From the NCBI GenBank assembly GCA_004297935.1, contig SCRE01000002.1, positions 1 to 64,000 of the forward strand: DNA of 64,000 nt. Direction: 5' to 3'. Shown piece by piece: positions 8,680 to 16,925 of this stretch. The notes under the pieces were generated by a model, which was not told where the DNA came from, did no database searches, and worked only from the letters and a program-made list of their open reading frames with translations. The DNA is from Microbacteriaceae bacterium (lineage in GTDB: Bacteria > Actinomycetota > Actinomycetes > Actinomycetales > Microbacteriaceae). Within the stretch, counting starts at the first letter, position 1; every line of letters begins with the position of its first letter. The position numbers were made by a program, and so were the translations under genes.

Positions 8680-9681
8680 CTACACAGCCGCGCGTGCGAG
8701 TCCGCGTAGTTCGCTTGGCGACTGATCGAACGCCGCTTTGAAGACGCGGCTGAAGTGCGCGGCATCCGTGAAGCCCCAGCGCGAGGCAATCGCAGCGACC
8801 GGGTGCTGAGCATAGACCGGGTCGATCAGATCTCGGCGGCAACGCTCGAGACGCCGGGAGCGGATCCAGGCCGAAACCGTTGTGCCCTGCTCGCGGAAGA
8901 TGCCGTGCAGGTGACGGGTCGAAATGAAGTGGGCTGCAGCGATCTGGGTCGGTCCGAGGTGGGGCGAGGACAGATTGGCGTCGATGAACTGGCGGATCTG
9001 CTGCATCAGCGCCCGGTGGGGGTTGCCCGATGAGTGGTCGAGGTCGAGTTCGCTTGCAAGCATCGTGGTGACCAGATCGAGGGCACTGTGCACCAGCCGA
9101 GTGCCGGTGTTGCCGGCGAGTTGATCGAGATTGCCCACCAGTTGGGCGAGAAATGGTGCGATCATCGCGCCCAGCCCCTGCTTGCCCGACATCGTTACAG
9201 CGGTGAGCTGACCCACCAAGTCGGACGGCAACTCGATCAGGCGCTGCGGGAACATCACGACCATTGTCCGGAAATCATCGTCGAACACGAGCGAATACGG
9301 CCGATCCGTGTCGTAGATCGCCAAATCGCCGGGTTGGAGGACCGATTCGCGGTTGTCCTGAATGAGGAGACCCGTGCCGGCCAGTTGCAGGCTGAGTTTG
9401 TAATAGTGCCGATCGCCACGTGCAATGAGCTCGGGGGTGCGTTCGACGACATGTTTGGACGCCGTGACCTCGCAGACGTGCACGTCGTCCACGTTGCTGG
9501 ATCGGATGCGCCCGAAGAACGGGTCCGGTCGGTCACTTGTCACGTGCAGCGGCACGAACGATTCCGATACCGCTGTGCGGAAGTCGTTGAAGTTGTTGGC
9601 AATCGCGGTCGTGACGGCAGGCGATTGCACTCGCGTCAGCGGCGGAGCTGGCCGAACGCTCGACATCGGGTTCGCCGACAT
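8680..9681 (-). CDS. AraC-family regulator, FeaR-like
   Basis: A 333-residue transcription factor. Residues about 30-210 form an AraC-binding-like (cupin-type) sensor domain, and about 230-330 the double helix-turn-helix (GFTDAAHFSRVFKAAF is the second). FeaR of Escherichia coli has the same layout and activates the amine oxidase gene tynA. Start ATG 9681 has AGAGGTGAG upstream. The gene closes the amine cluster, so it most likely activates the amine oxidase, permease and SDRs in response to an aromatic amine or its aldehyde. Confidence 0.87.
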   Translation of the reverse strand: MSANPMSSVRPAPPLTRVQSPAVTTAIANNFNDFRTAVSESFVPLHVTSDRPDPFFGRIRSSNVDDVHVCEVTASKHVVERTPELIARGDRHYYKLSLQLAGTGLLIQDNRESVLQPGDLAIYDTDRPYSLVFDDDFRTMVVMFPQRLIELPSDLVGQLTAVTMSGKQGLGAMIAPFLAQLVGNLDQLAGNTGTRLVHSALDLVTTMLASELDLDHSSGNPHRALMQQIRQFIDANLSSPHLGPTQIAAAHFISTRHLHGIFREQGTTVSAWIRSRRLERCRRDLIDPVYAQHPVAAIASRWGFTDAAHFSRVFKAAFDQSPSELRGLARAAV

Positions 9682-9825
9682 TGCATCTCACCTCTTTGGG
9701 AATGTGACTACGTTGTATACGATCCGTGACATTGATCGTAGCAGCCGAGTCCATCCTGTAATTGCAAGACTAAAACAGCACGGTTTTGCTAAAATGAGCA
9801 CTATTGAGATTAACGAGGAGCTGAA

Positions 9826-10101
9826 ATGCAATCAGCGGTGCCGGATGACCTCCCGAGAGTGCCGATGAGCCGATTCAAGGTGAATCCGGCTGCGTTCGCC
9901 GAAGCCGGCGCCGTCGTGACCGTTCACGGGCGGCCGAAGATGATCCTGACGCCGGTCGGTCATGCGGACGCACCTAACCTTGACTCCATCAAGGGACAAC
10001 TCAAACTGCTTGCGCAACTACAAGAACCTCAGGAAATCGAACAAGAACTCGAGCGTCTTTCTCGCACTCGTGATCAAGACGTGGTCGGGAAGGCTCAATG
10101 A
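9826..10101 (+). CDS. Phd/YefM-like antitoxin
   Basis: A 91-residue protein. The part around residues 14-45 (RFKVNPAAFAEAGAVVTVHGRP) follows the Phd/YefM fold in which a short strand-helix region binds DNA, and the acidic C-terminal half, rich in Glu and Leu, would wrap around the toxin. ATG 9826 has GAGGAG five bases upstream. The gene overlaps the PIN toxin by four bases, the usual antitoxin-first layout. The weakly AT-rich DNA upstream (TAAAAT at 9790-9795) probably carries the self-repressed promoter. Confidence 0.75.
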   Translation: MQSAVPDDLPRVPMSRFKVNPAAFAEAGAVVTVHGRPKMILTPVGHADAPNLDSIKGQLKLLAQLQEPQEIEQELERLSRTRDQDVVGKAQ

Positions 10102-10508
10102 CGAAGAGCGCGATGCTCGACACGAGTGTGATCATTCAGGGCATCCCAGAGGACATCATCGATGACATCGAGAACTATTGCTCGTCTGCCATCGTCAGGG
10201 CAGAACTCATGCATGGTCTGTACAGCTTCGTGAATGATCCTGCGGTGCCAGAGGACAGGGTCAAGCGCCGTCGTTTGCTCATTCAGAACTTGGATGCTCT
10301 TGAGGACTTCTGGGCCGACTTCGGCATTGACGCGTCAGATGGTTACGGCATTCTGGCGGCGTGCCCGAAAAGCGCGATCAGGCAGAAAGACGCCCTTATC
10401 GCTGGACACGCGGTCGCCTTGAAACTTCCGCTGATCACTCACGACACGGGGTTTTCTCGATTCGATGCAGACGTACGGATCATCCAACTGAACGATAGGG
10501 ATCGATGA
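10098..10508 (+). CDS. PIN-domain ribonuclease toxin (VapC-like)
   Basis: A 136-residue PIN domain that should cleave RNA with a metal ion. The four acidic positions are all present: D8 (LDTSVII), E36 (VRAELMHG), D98 (KDALIAGHA) and D116 (ITHDTGFSRFD, with D123). The length is typical of VapC. It overlaps the upstream antitoxin by four bases. The pair forms a type II toxin-antitoxin module; the partner is Phd-like rather than classical VapB. Confidence 0.87.
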   Translation: MTKSAMLDTSVIIQGIPEDIIDDIENYCSSAIVRAELMHGLYSFVNDPAVPEDRVKRRRLLIQNLDALEDFWADFGIDASDGYGILAACPKSAIRQKDALIAGHAVALKLPLITHDTGFSRFDADVRIIQLNDRDR

Positions 10509-10591
10509 ACCCGCACATCCAAACGGTGGCGCGCGCAGTTGCGGGGCACCGCGTACAGACCTATGATTTGCTTCATCGATATTAGAACGCA

Positions 10592-10610
10592 AAATTCGAT
10601 TATAGAATTT
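10592..10610. promoter_or_regulatory. Palindromic operator before flavin hydroxylase gene
   Basis: AAATTC (10592-10597) and GAATTT (10605-10610) flank a 7-base spacer. The core ATTCGATTATAGAAT is a 15-base odd palindrome of IclR type with one mismatched pair. The 12-mer TTCGATTATAGA recurs at 13560-13571 beside the IclR gene. Confidence 0.6.
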
Positions 10611-10660
10611 GCAACGATCACGGCCATATCGTGCCGATCACAATGCAGTGAGGAGAATCC

Positions 10661-12625
10661 GTGCAGTTCCATCACCATGGCTACGTGTCAGGCGAACCCC
10701 GGATACAGCCCGCGGCGGGCGTCGGCATCGATCGGCCCGACGAGTTGCCCGACGTGATGGACGTGCTGATCGTCGGCGCGGGCCCCGCGGGCCACATCGC
10801 CGCGGCGCAACTCGCGCAGTTCCCGAATGTCACCACTCGTGTGATCGAGCGGCGGGGCGGTCGGCTGGCGCTCGGACATGCTGACGGAATCCAGGCCCGC
10901 TCCGTCGAGACGTTCCAGGCGTTCGGTTTCGCCAGCGAAGTGATGGACGAGGGCTATCACATCACCAGCATGGCATTCTGGGGACCTGATCCCGACGATC
11001 CGACACGCATTGTGCGCACCGGTATGCCTGCTGACGATCCGACCGGCGTGAGCGAGTTCCCGCACCTGATCGTCAACCAGGCCCGCATCCAGGACTACTT
11101 CGCCGAGGCGATGGCGAACTCTCCGACCCGGATGAAGCCGGACTACGGTTGGGAATTCGTCGGACTGGATGTCGCGGCCGGCACTGACGTCGCGGACGGC
11201 ACCGAAGAGTACCCGGTCACCGTGCGGCTGCGCGGAACGGCGGGAGCGCAGGAAGGCCAGGAACGCGTTGTCAGAGCGAAGTATGTGATCGGATGCGACG
11301 GGGCACGCAGCGCCGTGAGGTCCGCGATCGGGCGCACGATGACCGGCGACCAGTCCATGCACGCCTGGGGAGTCATGGATGTGCTCGCCAACACCGATTT
11401 TCCGGACATCCGTACCAAGTGCGCGATCCAATCGCATGACGGCGGAAGCATCCTGCTCATCCCGCGCGAGGGCGGTTTCCTGTTCCGCATGTATGTCGAC
11501 CTCGGCGAAATCGACGAGCACGACAACGGTGCGGTGCGTTCAACCTCCATTGACGAGATCATCGCGCACGCCAACCGGATCCTGAAGCCGTACACCCTCG
11601 ACGTGCGCAACGTGGCGTGGCACAGCGTGTACGAAGTGGCGCACCGGCTCACCGACCGCTTCGACGACGCGAGTGACGATGACGCGAACGACGATGGCGC
11701 GACGGGCAGGGCCGGCTTACCGCGCGTCTTCATCACAGGGGATGCCTGCCACACGCACAGTGCAAAGGCCGGCCAAGGCATGAACGTGTCGCTGCAAGAC
11801 GGCTTCAATATCGCCTGGAAGCTCGGTCACGTGCTCGACGGTCGGAGCCCGGCGGAGCTGCTGAAAACCTATTCGGCCGAGCGGCAGGTCGTTGCCAAGG
11901 AACTGATCGACTTCGACCGCACGTGGTCGAAGCTGATGGCCACCAAGCCGGAGGATCTCGCAAGCCGTGACGAGGTCGAGGAGTTCTACATCAAGACGTT
12001 CGAGTTCCCGGCGGGATTCATGACGCAGTATGCTCCGTCGTTGATCACCGGCGACGCCGCCCATCAGGCTCTCGCGACCGGTTTTCCCGTCGGCAAGCGC
12101 TTCCGGTCGTCTCCGGTCGTGCGGGTCTGCGACACGTATCCGCTCGAGCTGGGCCATCAGGCGCGTGCCGATGGCCGCTGGCGCATCTACGCGTTCGCCG
12201 ACGGCGCCGCGGCAGGCGAGGCATCCGCTCTCACCGATTTCGCTGAATGGCTCGCGAGCGCACCGGACTCGCCGGTCGTCCTGACACCGGCGGCACTGGA
12301 TCGCGACGCCTGGTTCGACACGAAAGTGATCTATCAACAGCGCTTCGATGCGGTCGACATTGGCCGCGTCCCCACTGTTTTCACGCCCGCCGTCGGCAAA
12401 TTCCAGCTCGTCGACCGTGAGAATGTCTTCGCCGCCGGGTCAGCGCCGGGCGGAATCGGTGCCGGCAGCGACATCTTCGACGAGCGCGGCATCGATCGGG
12501 CAGGCGCCATCGTCGTGGTGCGCCCCGACATGTACGTGGCGACCGTCCTGCCGTTGACGTCCGGCGCCGAGCTGGCGGCATTCTTCGCACCGATTCTGCA
12601 ACGAGAGGCGGTCGCCAACGCCTGA
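10661..12625 (+). CDS. FAD-dependent aromatic hydroxylase (3-hydroxybenzoate 4-monooxygenase / phenol 2-monooxygenase type)
   Basis: A 654-residue flavoprotein hydroxylase. It has the FAD-binding GAGPAGHIAAAQL (about 39-51), the DG motif GCDGARSAVRSAIG (about 210-223), the second FAD motif GDACHTHSAKAGQGMN (about 360-375) and a C-terminal thioredoxin-like domain typical of phenol hydroxylase and MobA. The start GTG 10661 has GAGGAG at good spacing. An Asp-rich insertion (DDASDDDANDD, about 328-345) precedes the second FAD motif. It stands alone, convergent with an IclR regulator that likely controls it; ring-cleavage genes are not in the window. Confidence 0.9.
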   Translation: MQFHHHGYVSGEPRIQPAAGVGIDRPDELPDVMDVLIVGAGPAGHIAAAQLAQFPNVTTRVIERRGGRLALGHADGIQARSVETFQAFGFASEVMDEGYHITSMAFWGPDPDDPTRIVRTGMPADDPTGVSEFPHLIVNQARIQDYFAEAMANSPTRMKPDYGWEFVGLDVAAGTDVADGTEEYPVTVRLRGTAGAQEGQERVVRAKYVIGCDGARSAVRSAIGRTMTGDQSMHAWGVMDVLANTDFPDIRTKCAIQSHDGGSILLIPREGGFLFRMYVDLGEIDEHDNGAVRSTSIDEIIAHANRILKPYTLDVRNVAWHSVYEVAHRLTDRFDDASDDDANDDGATGRAGLPRVFITGDACHTHSAKAGQGMNVSLQDGFNIAWKLGHVLDGRSPAELLKTYSAERQVVAKELIDFDRTWSKLMATKPEDLASRDEVEEFYIKTFEFPAGFMTQYAPSLITGDAAHQALATGFPVGKRFRSSPVVRVCDTYPLELGHQARADGRWRIYAFADGAAAGEASALTDFAEWLASAPDSPVVLTPAALDRDAWFDTKVIYQQRFDAVDIGRVPTVFTPAVGKFQLVDRENVFAAGSAPGGIGAGSDIFDERGIDRAGAIVVVRPDMYVATVLPLTSGAELAAFFAPILQREAVANA

Positions 12626-12653
12626 ATACGGCGCGGCCGATTCCAGAGTCGCA

Positions 12654-12711
12654 TTCATGGTGCGCAAAATGCTCGATTGCCGAGGGATTCCAGCACTTTG
12701 CGCACCATGAA
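12654..12711. terminator. Long inverted repeat at convergent junction
   Basis: Two 20-base arms (12654-12673 and 12692-12711; TTCATGGTGCGCAAA and its complement) pair with one mismatch around an 18-base loop. It lies between the hydroxylase and the convergent IclR gene. It could be a bidirectional terminator or a palindromic repeat element. Confidence 0.65.
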
Positions 12712-12746
12712 GCCGCGCGTCAGCGATCAGCGCTCGGCCCACCTGC

Positions 12747-13487
12747 TCAGCGCATTGACTCGGCGATCCTCGATGCCGCACGCGTCAGCCGCCCGCCCAA
12801 CTCGTCTGCGTCATGGTCGCTCGCGACATACACGATCGCGACGGCGGCAGGCGCCTGCCCTGCGATGACCAGGGGAGCTGCGACCGAGCGCAACCCCGGG
12901 ATGACCTCGTCGTGGCTCAGCGCATAACCGTATTGCCGCGCCTCGAGCGCCTCATCGCGCATCTGCCAGTCCGGGCCGAGCGCGGCCCACTGCTGCTGTG
13001 TCAGCCGCGACTGAATCGCGATGCCCGGCGCGCCCGCGGACAGCGGATGTCGCGTGCCCGGATGCTGCGCGACCGTCGCCACCGCATGCCGCGGCTCCAC
13101 GCTCACCAGCGTCACGCATTCGTCCTGGTCCAGCACGACCAGGAACGCGGTCATCGCCAGCTCGTTGGCGACCGCCGTCAACTCGGGCAGCGCCGCGGAC
13201 TGCAGGTCGTGGAACACGCCGCGCGCCAGCGCGGCCATCCGCGGTCCCAACTGCACGAGCCCGGCTGAATCTCGGATGACGAGCCGGTGATCTTCGAGCG
13301 TGCGCAGAATGCGGTATGCGATCGACCGGTGCACGTCGAGGGCGAGTGCCAGGTCGGCGATCGACTGGGGTTCGCCATGTTCCGCGAGCGTCTCGAGCAT
13401 CCGGATGCCGCGGGAGAGCGTCTGCGAGTGTGGAGCCGCGCGCGTGGCGGCGTTCGGCGAGCCGGTCGTCGTGTCGTTCTGTCGCAT
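12747..13487 (-). CDS. IclR-family transcriptional regulator
   Basis: A 246-residue regulator with an N-terminal winged helix-turn-helix (about 22-80; SIADLALALDVHRSIAYRIL) and the C-terminal effector-binding GAF-like domain (about 95-240). IclR proteins often control aromatic degradation genes. Two 15-base palindromes of the IclR-operator type lie just upstream (13539-13553 and about 13559-13573), and a close copy precedes the hydroxylase gene, so this protein probably controls both itself and the hydroxylase. The effector would be an aromatic acid. Confidence 0.9.
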   Translation of the reverse strand: MRQNDTTTGSPNAATRAAPHSQTLSRGIRMLETLAEHGEPQSIADLALALDVHRSIAYRILRTLEDHRLVIRDSAGLVQLGPRMAALARGVFHDLQSAALPELTAVANELAMTAFLVVLDQDECVTLVSVEPRHAVATVAQHPGTRHPLSAGAPGIAIQSRLTQQQWAALGPDWQMRDEALEARQYGYALSHDEVIPGLRSVAAPLVIAGQAPAAVAIVYVASDHDADELGGRLTRAASRIAESMR

Positions 13488-13538
13488 CTGCCTGATCCTT
13501 CTGGCTGAGCTCCGCGCTTTTCACGCGCGCCATTGATC

Positions 13539-13553
13539 GTTCCGATTCGGAAC
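13539..13553. promoter_or_regulatory. Perfect IclR-type palindrome
   Basis: GTTCCGATTCGGAAC is a perfect 15-base odd palindrome 51 bp upstream of the iclR start codon. Its size and layout match operators of PobR/PcaR-type IclR proteins, so autoregulation is likely. Confidence 0.65.
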
Positions 13554-13571
13554 GGGACGTTCGATTATAGA

Positions 13572-14321
13572 TCACATATCGCTGTTCCTGGCAGAGCCAG
13601 GCAGGCCGACGAACATCGTCTCATGCAACACGCGCACGTGATGCTCGATGATGGCGACGGCGGACGCTGCGTCCCGCCTTCGCAGCGCAGCGACCAGCGC
13701 CGCGTGCTCCTCATTCGCACCGTGCAGGTAGTCGACCGGGTAGGGAAGGAAGTATCGGTAGAGCGCGTAGAGCACCTCGTGATACTGCGGCAACGCCCAG
13801 TCAATTCCGCTGGATGCGGCGACGGCCAGGTGGAACTTCTCGTCGGCCGCGTGATAATCGCTCCAGTTCTGCGCCTGCGCGCCGGCGCGCACGTGCGTCT
13901 CGAGTTCGGCGAGGCTCGCCGCGGTCGCGTTGACCGCTGCCCGCTGCACGAGCGCGCACTCGATGAGCGCACGCCGGTCGATCAAGCGGTGGACCTCCGC
14001 GGCATCCGCTCGATACGTCCTGACGGCGTCGACGGTTCGGGCATCGGCTCGCCCGGCGACGAAGGTGCCGCCGGTGCGGCCCCGCCGGCGCTCCAGCACG
14101 CCGTCGTCGGCGAGGCTTTTGAGCGCACGGCGCGCGGTGATCTCGCTGACGTCGAGCGCAGCCGCTACCTCGGCGTCAGACGGCAGCTGTTCATGGTGCT
14201 CCAGTAGGCCCAGCTCGATCGCGAGCGCGATTCGGGCTCGGACCGTGTCCGTGGCGCTCAGGCGTGTGATGCCGGAGACGGCCGGATCGACCAGTGCCGG
14301 CACGGCGCCGTACTCGCTCAT
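13572..14321 (-). CDS. GntR-family regulator, FadR (FCD) subfamily
   Basis: A 249-residue regulator. The winged helix-turn-helix covers about residues 25-90 (LPSDAEVAAALDVSEITARRAL), and the all-helical FCD ligand domain about 100-235, with the metal-binding His/Asp pattern expected of that domain. It is divergent from the amidase-permease operon starting at 14469, whose promoter region holds two palindromes. It is therefore the likely repressor of that operon, sensing its carboxylate substrate or product. Confidence 0.9.
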   Translation of the reverse strand: MSEYGAVPALVDPAVSGITRLSATDTVRARIALAIELGLLEHHEQLPSDAEVAAALDVSEITARRALKSLADDGVLERRRGRTGGTFVAGRADARTVDAVRTYRADAAEVHRLIDRRALIECALVQRAAVNATAASLAELETHVRAGAQAQNWSDYHAADEKFHLAVAASSGIDWALPQYHEVLYALYRYFLPYPVDYLHGANEEHAALVAALRRRDAASAVAIIEHHVRVLHETMFVGLPGSARNSDM

Positions 14322-14385
14322 TCGACCTCCCGCTCTCCACCGTCGCCGATTCGCGGGCGACCGTCGCGTCAGAACTATTTCTTCA

Positions 14386-14427
14386 ACACTATGGTGTCGG
14401 CTCTAGACAAAAGCGATCATTATGATC
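14386..14427. promoter_or_regulatory. Two palindromes in gntR / amidase divergent promoter
   Basis: ACACTATGGTGT (14386-14397, one mismatched pair) and GATCATTATGATC (14415-14427, perfect odd palindrome) lie between the divergent gntR and amidase genes. Both are candidate GntR operators; GATCATTATGATC sits 42 bp upstream of the amidase ATG. Confidence 0.5.
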
Positions 14428-14468
14428 TATTTTAGCTGAATCGGACATCGCAGTCAGAAGGAGCATCG

Positions 14469-15401
14469 ATGCCACGCACCTTGCACGTCGCCGCAGCACA
14501 GGCCTCGCCGCTGCCCATCGGCGCCTCCCTGGAGGAGTTCGCGCTGAGCGTCGGCTCGATCGTTTCAGACATACCCGGCGTGCAGTGCATCGTTTTCCCC
14601 GAACTGCACCTGTTCGGTTCGGAAGGCGAACCGCAGGCCGAACGGAACGCGCTGCTGCGCGCATCCGCCGTTTCGCTGGACAGCGAACTGATCGACCAGC
14701 TCGGCGTGATCGCCCATGACGCCGGGGTGTGGCTGATTCCCGGCAGCATCTGTGAGCGCGGTCCGGCCGGAGAGCTGTTCAACACCGCTCTCGTCTTCTC
14801 ATCGGCCGGCGAGCTCGTGTCGCACTACCGCAAGATCTTCCCGTGGCGTCCCTACGAGCCGTATGACGTGGGGGATCGCTTCGTCGTGTTCGACATACCG
14901 GAGATCGGTCGGTTCGGGCTGTCGATCTGCTACGACGCCTGGTTCCCCGAGGTCACCCGCCATCTCGCCTGGATGGGTGCGGAGGCCGTCATCAACATCG
15001 TGAAGACCACCACGCCGGATCGCACCCAAGAGGTGGTTCTCGCGCAGGCCAACTCCATCGTCAACCAGATCTTCACGGTCAGCGTCAACTGCGCCGGCCC
15101 GATCGGAGAAGGCCGCAGCCTCATCGTCGACCCGGAGGGCCGCGTATTGCAGTCCTCCGCCGACGCCCAGCCAACCATCCTCGTCGACACCATCGACCTG
15201 GATGCCGTCACTCGCGTCCGCGAGCACGGCACAGCCGGCTACAACCGGATGTGGTCGCAGTTCCTCCCGGCCGACGCGCCTCTCGAACTGCCGCTCTACG
15301 GCGGCCGCATCGAGCCGGCGCGTTGGCACCCGCACACCGCAAACAGTTCCATCTCCCTCGTTTCATCCACCCCCCTTCCTGAACAGGACTTCGTCTCATG
15401 A
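14469..15401 (+). CDS. Nitrilase-superfamily amidohydrolase
   Basis: A 310-residue carbon-nitrogen hydrolase. The catalytic triad is complete: E45 (FPELH), K122 (YRKIFPW) and C154 (ICYDAWFPE). The enzyme would hydrolyse an amide, N-carbamoyl compound or less likely a nitrile in the cytoplasm. AAGGAG precedes ATG 14469. Its stop overlaps the permease start by four bases, so substrate uptake and hydrolysis are translationally coupled. A second family member follows the permease. The exact substrate (omega-amide, N-carbamoyl amine or similar) cannot be told. Confidence 0.88.
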   Translation: MPRTLHVAAAQASPLPIGASLEEFALSVGSIVSDIPGVQCIVFPELHLFGSEGEPQAERNALLRASAVSLDSELIDQLGVIAHDAGVWLIPGSICERGPAGELFNTALVFSSAGELVSHYRKIFPWRPYEPYDVGDRFVVFDIPEIGRFGLSICYDAWFPEVTRHLAWMGAEAVINIVKTTTPDRTQEVVLAQANSIVNQIFTVSVNCAGPIGEGRSLIVDPEGRVLQSSADAQPTILVDTIDLDAVTRVREHGTAGYNRMWSQFLPADAPLELPLYGGRIEPARWHPHTANSSISLVSSTPLPEQDFVS

Positions 15402-16765
15402 CCGCTGCACCCACCCTCAAACGAGCCCTCGGGCTCCGATCCCTCGTTCTCTTCGGGCTCGCCTACATGACACCGCTCATCGTGCTCGGAATCTTCGGCG
15501 TCGTCGCCGAGACCACCGGAGGAGCGAGTTCATCCGCCTATCTGGTCGCCATGGTGGCGATGCTGTTCACCGCCTCCAGCTACGGCCGCATGGCCGCCGC
15601 CTACCCGACAGCCGGCTCCGCATACACCTACGTGCGGCGCACGATCGATCCACGGATCGGCTTCCTGGTCGGTTGGGCGGTGCTGCTGGACTATCTCTTC
15701 CTGCCGATGGTCATCTGGCTGATCGGTGCCGCCTATCTCGAGGCTCAGTTCCCGGGCGTTCCCGGATGGCTGTGGATCGTGGGCTTCATCCTCGTCACCA
15801 CCGTGCTCAACATCCTCGGCATCAAGGTGGCGGACCGCGCAAACTATATCCTGATGGCATTCCAGGTGCTCGTCATCGTCGTGTTCGTGGCGCTGTCGAT
15901 CGGATCGGTCGTCGCAGAGAAGGGTGCGGGCGGACTCGTCAGTGCCGGGCCGTTCGCCAACCCGACCTCGACCTTCTCCGGCATCACGGCCGGTGCAGCC
16001 ATCGCGGCGTACTCCTTCCTCGGATTCGACGCGGTGACGACCTTCACCGAGGAGACGATCCAGCCCCGCAAGACCGTTCCTCGCGCGATCATGCTGATCG
16101 CCCTGATCGGTGGAGTGATCTTCGTGGTCGTCTCCTACGTCACACAGCTCGTGCACCCCGGCGGTCAATTCGCCAACGCGGATTCTGCGGCGTTCGACAT
16201 CGCGATGCACATCGGTGGCAACGTCTTCGGCGCGATCTTCATCGCCGGCCTCGTGATCGCGCAGTTCACCTCCGGATTGGCCGCGCAGGCATCCGCCTCT
16301 CGGCTGTTGTTCGCGATGGGGCGCGACGGGGTGCTGCCGCGCAAGGTGTTCGGCGAGATCAGCAAGCGGTTCCGTTCGCCCGTGTTCAGCCTGGTCATCA
16401 TCGGCGTGATCGGCATGATCGCCCTGTTCCTGAACGTGGCGACCTCCACCTCGTTCATCAACTTCGGCGCCTTCACGGCCTTCACGATGGTGAACATCTC
16501 CGTCGTCTTCTACTATGTCCGGCAGCGAAAGGAGGGCAACCACCTCAATCCCGTGGTCTATCTGGTGGTTCCGATCATCGGCGCCATGATCACGCTGTAC
16601 CTGCTCCTGCAGTTGGACGTCAACGCCATCGTGCTCGGCGTCAGTTGGCTTGTCGTCGGCATCATCGTGCTCGCGTTCCTGACCCGCGGCTTCCGCAGGC
16701 AGCCGCCCGAGATCGACTACGCTGAGGCGGACGACGCCGAACTGCAAGCTGCAGCGGTCAGCTGA
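15398..16765 (+). CDS. APC-superfamily permease
   Basis: A 455-residue inner-membrane transporter with about 12 hydrophobic segments; the first carries GLAYMTPLIVLGIFG and the region around residue 205 SFLGFDAVTTFTEE, typical of the amino acid/polyamine/organocation family. It is sandwiched between two nitrilase-family hydrolases and overlaps the first by four bases. The context suggests uptake of the amide or amine that these enzymes degrade. A divergent GntR regulator probably controls it. Confidence 0.9.
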   Translation: MTAAPTLKRALGLRSLVLFGLAYMTPLIVLGIFGVVAETTGGASSSAYLVAMVAMLFTASSYGRMAAAYPTAGSAYTYVRRTIDPRIGFLVGWAVLLDYLFLPMVIWLIGAAYLEAQFPGVPGWLWIVGFILVTTVLNILGIKVADRANYILMAFQVLVIVVFVALSIGSVVAEKGAGGLVSAGPFANPTSTFSGITAGAAIAAYSFLGFDAVTTFTEETIQPRKTVPRAIMLIALIGGVIFVVVSYVTQLVHPGGQFANADSAAFDIAMHIGGNVFGAIFIAGLVIAQFTSGLAAQASASRLLFAMGRDGVLPRKVFGEISKRFRSPVFSLVIIGVIGMIALFLNVATSTSFINFGAFTAFTMVNISVVFYYVRQRKEGNHLNPVVYLVVPIIGAMITLYLLLQLDVNAIVLGVSWLVVGIIVLAFLTRGFRRQPPEIDYAEADDAELQAAAVS

Positions 16766-16925
16766 TCGGGCGGCTCGCAAACCCCTGTCTCCGCAGTCGT
16801 GCCGGGGCGGGGGCGGTGCCGCACCGGCGGCATCCCGCCTAAGATTGCCGCCGACCGCCTGACCGGGAGGGGTGCTCTGCCCGGAACGGTTCAGCACAGA
16901 TCAGCACAGAACCGAAGGAGACGCG

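Noticed and set aside
9790-9863. A 24-codon frame (MSTIEINEEL...) before the antitoxin
   Set aside because: It overlaps the antitoxin start out of frame and the ribosome site fits the longer gene; not counted as a separate gene.
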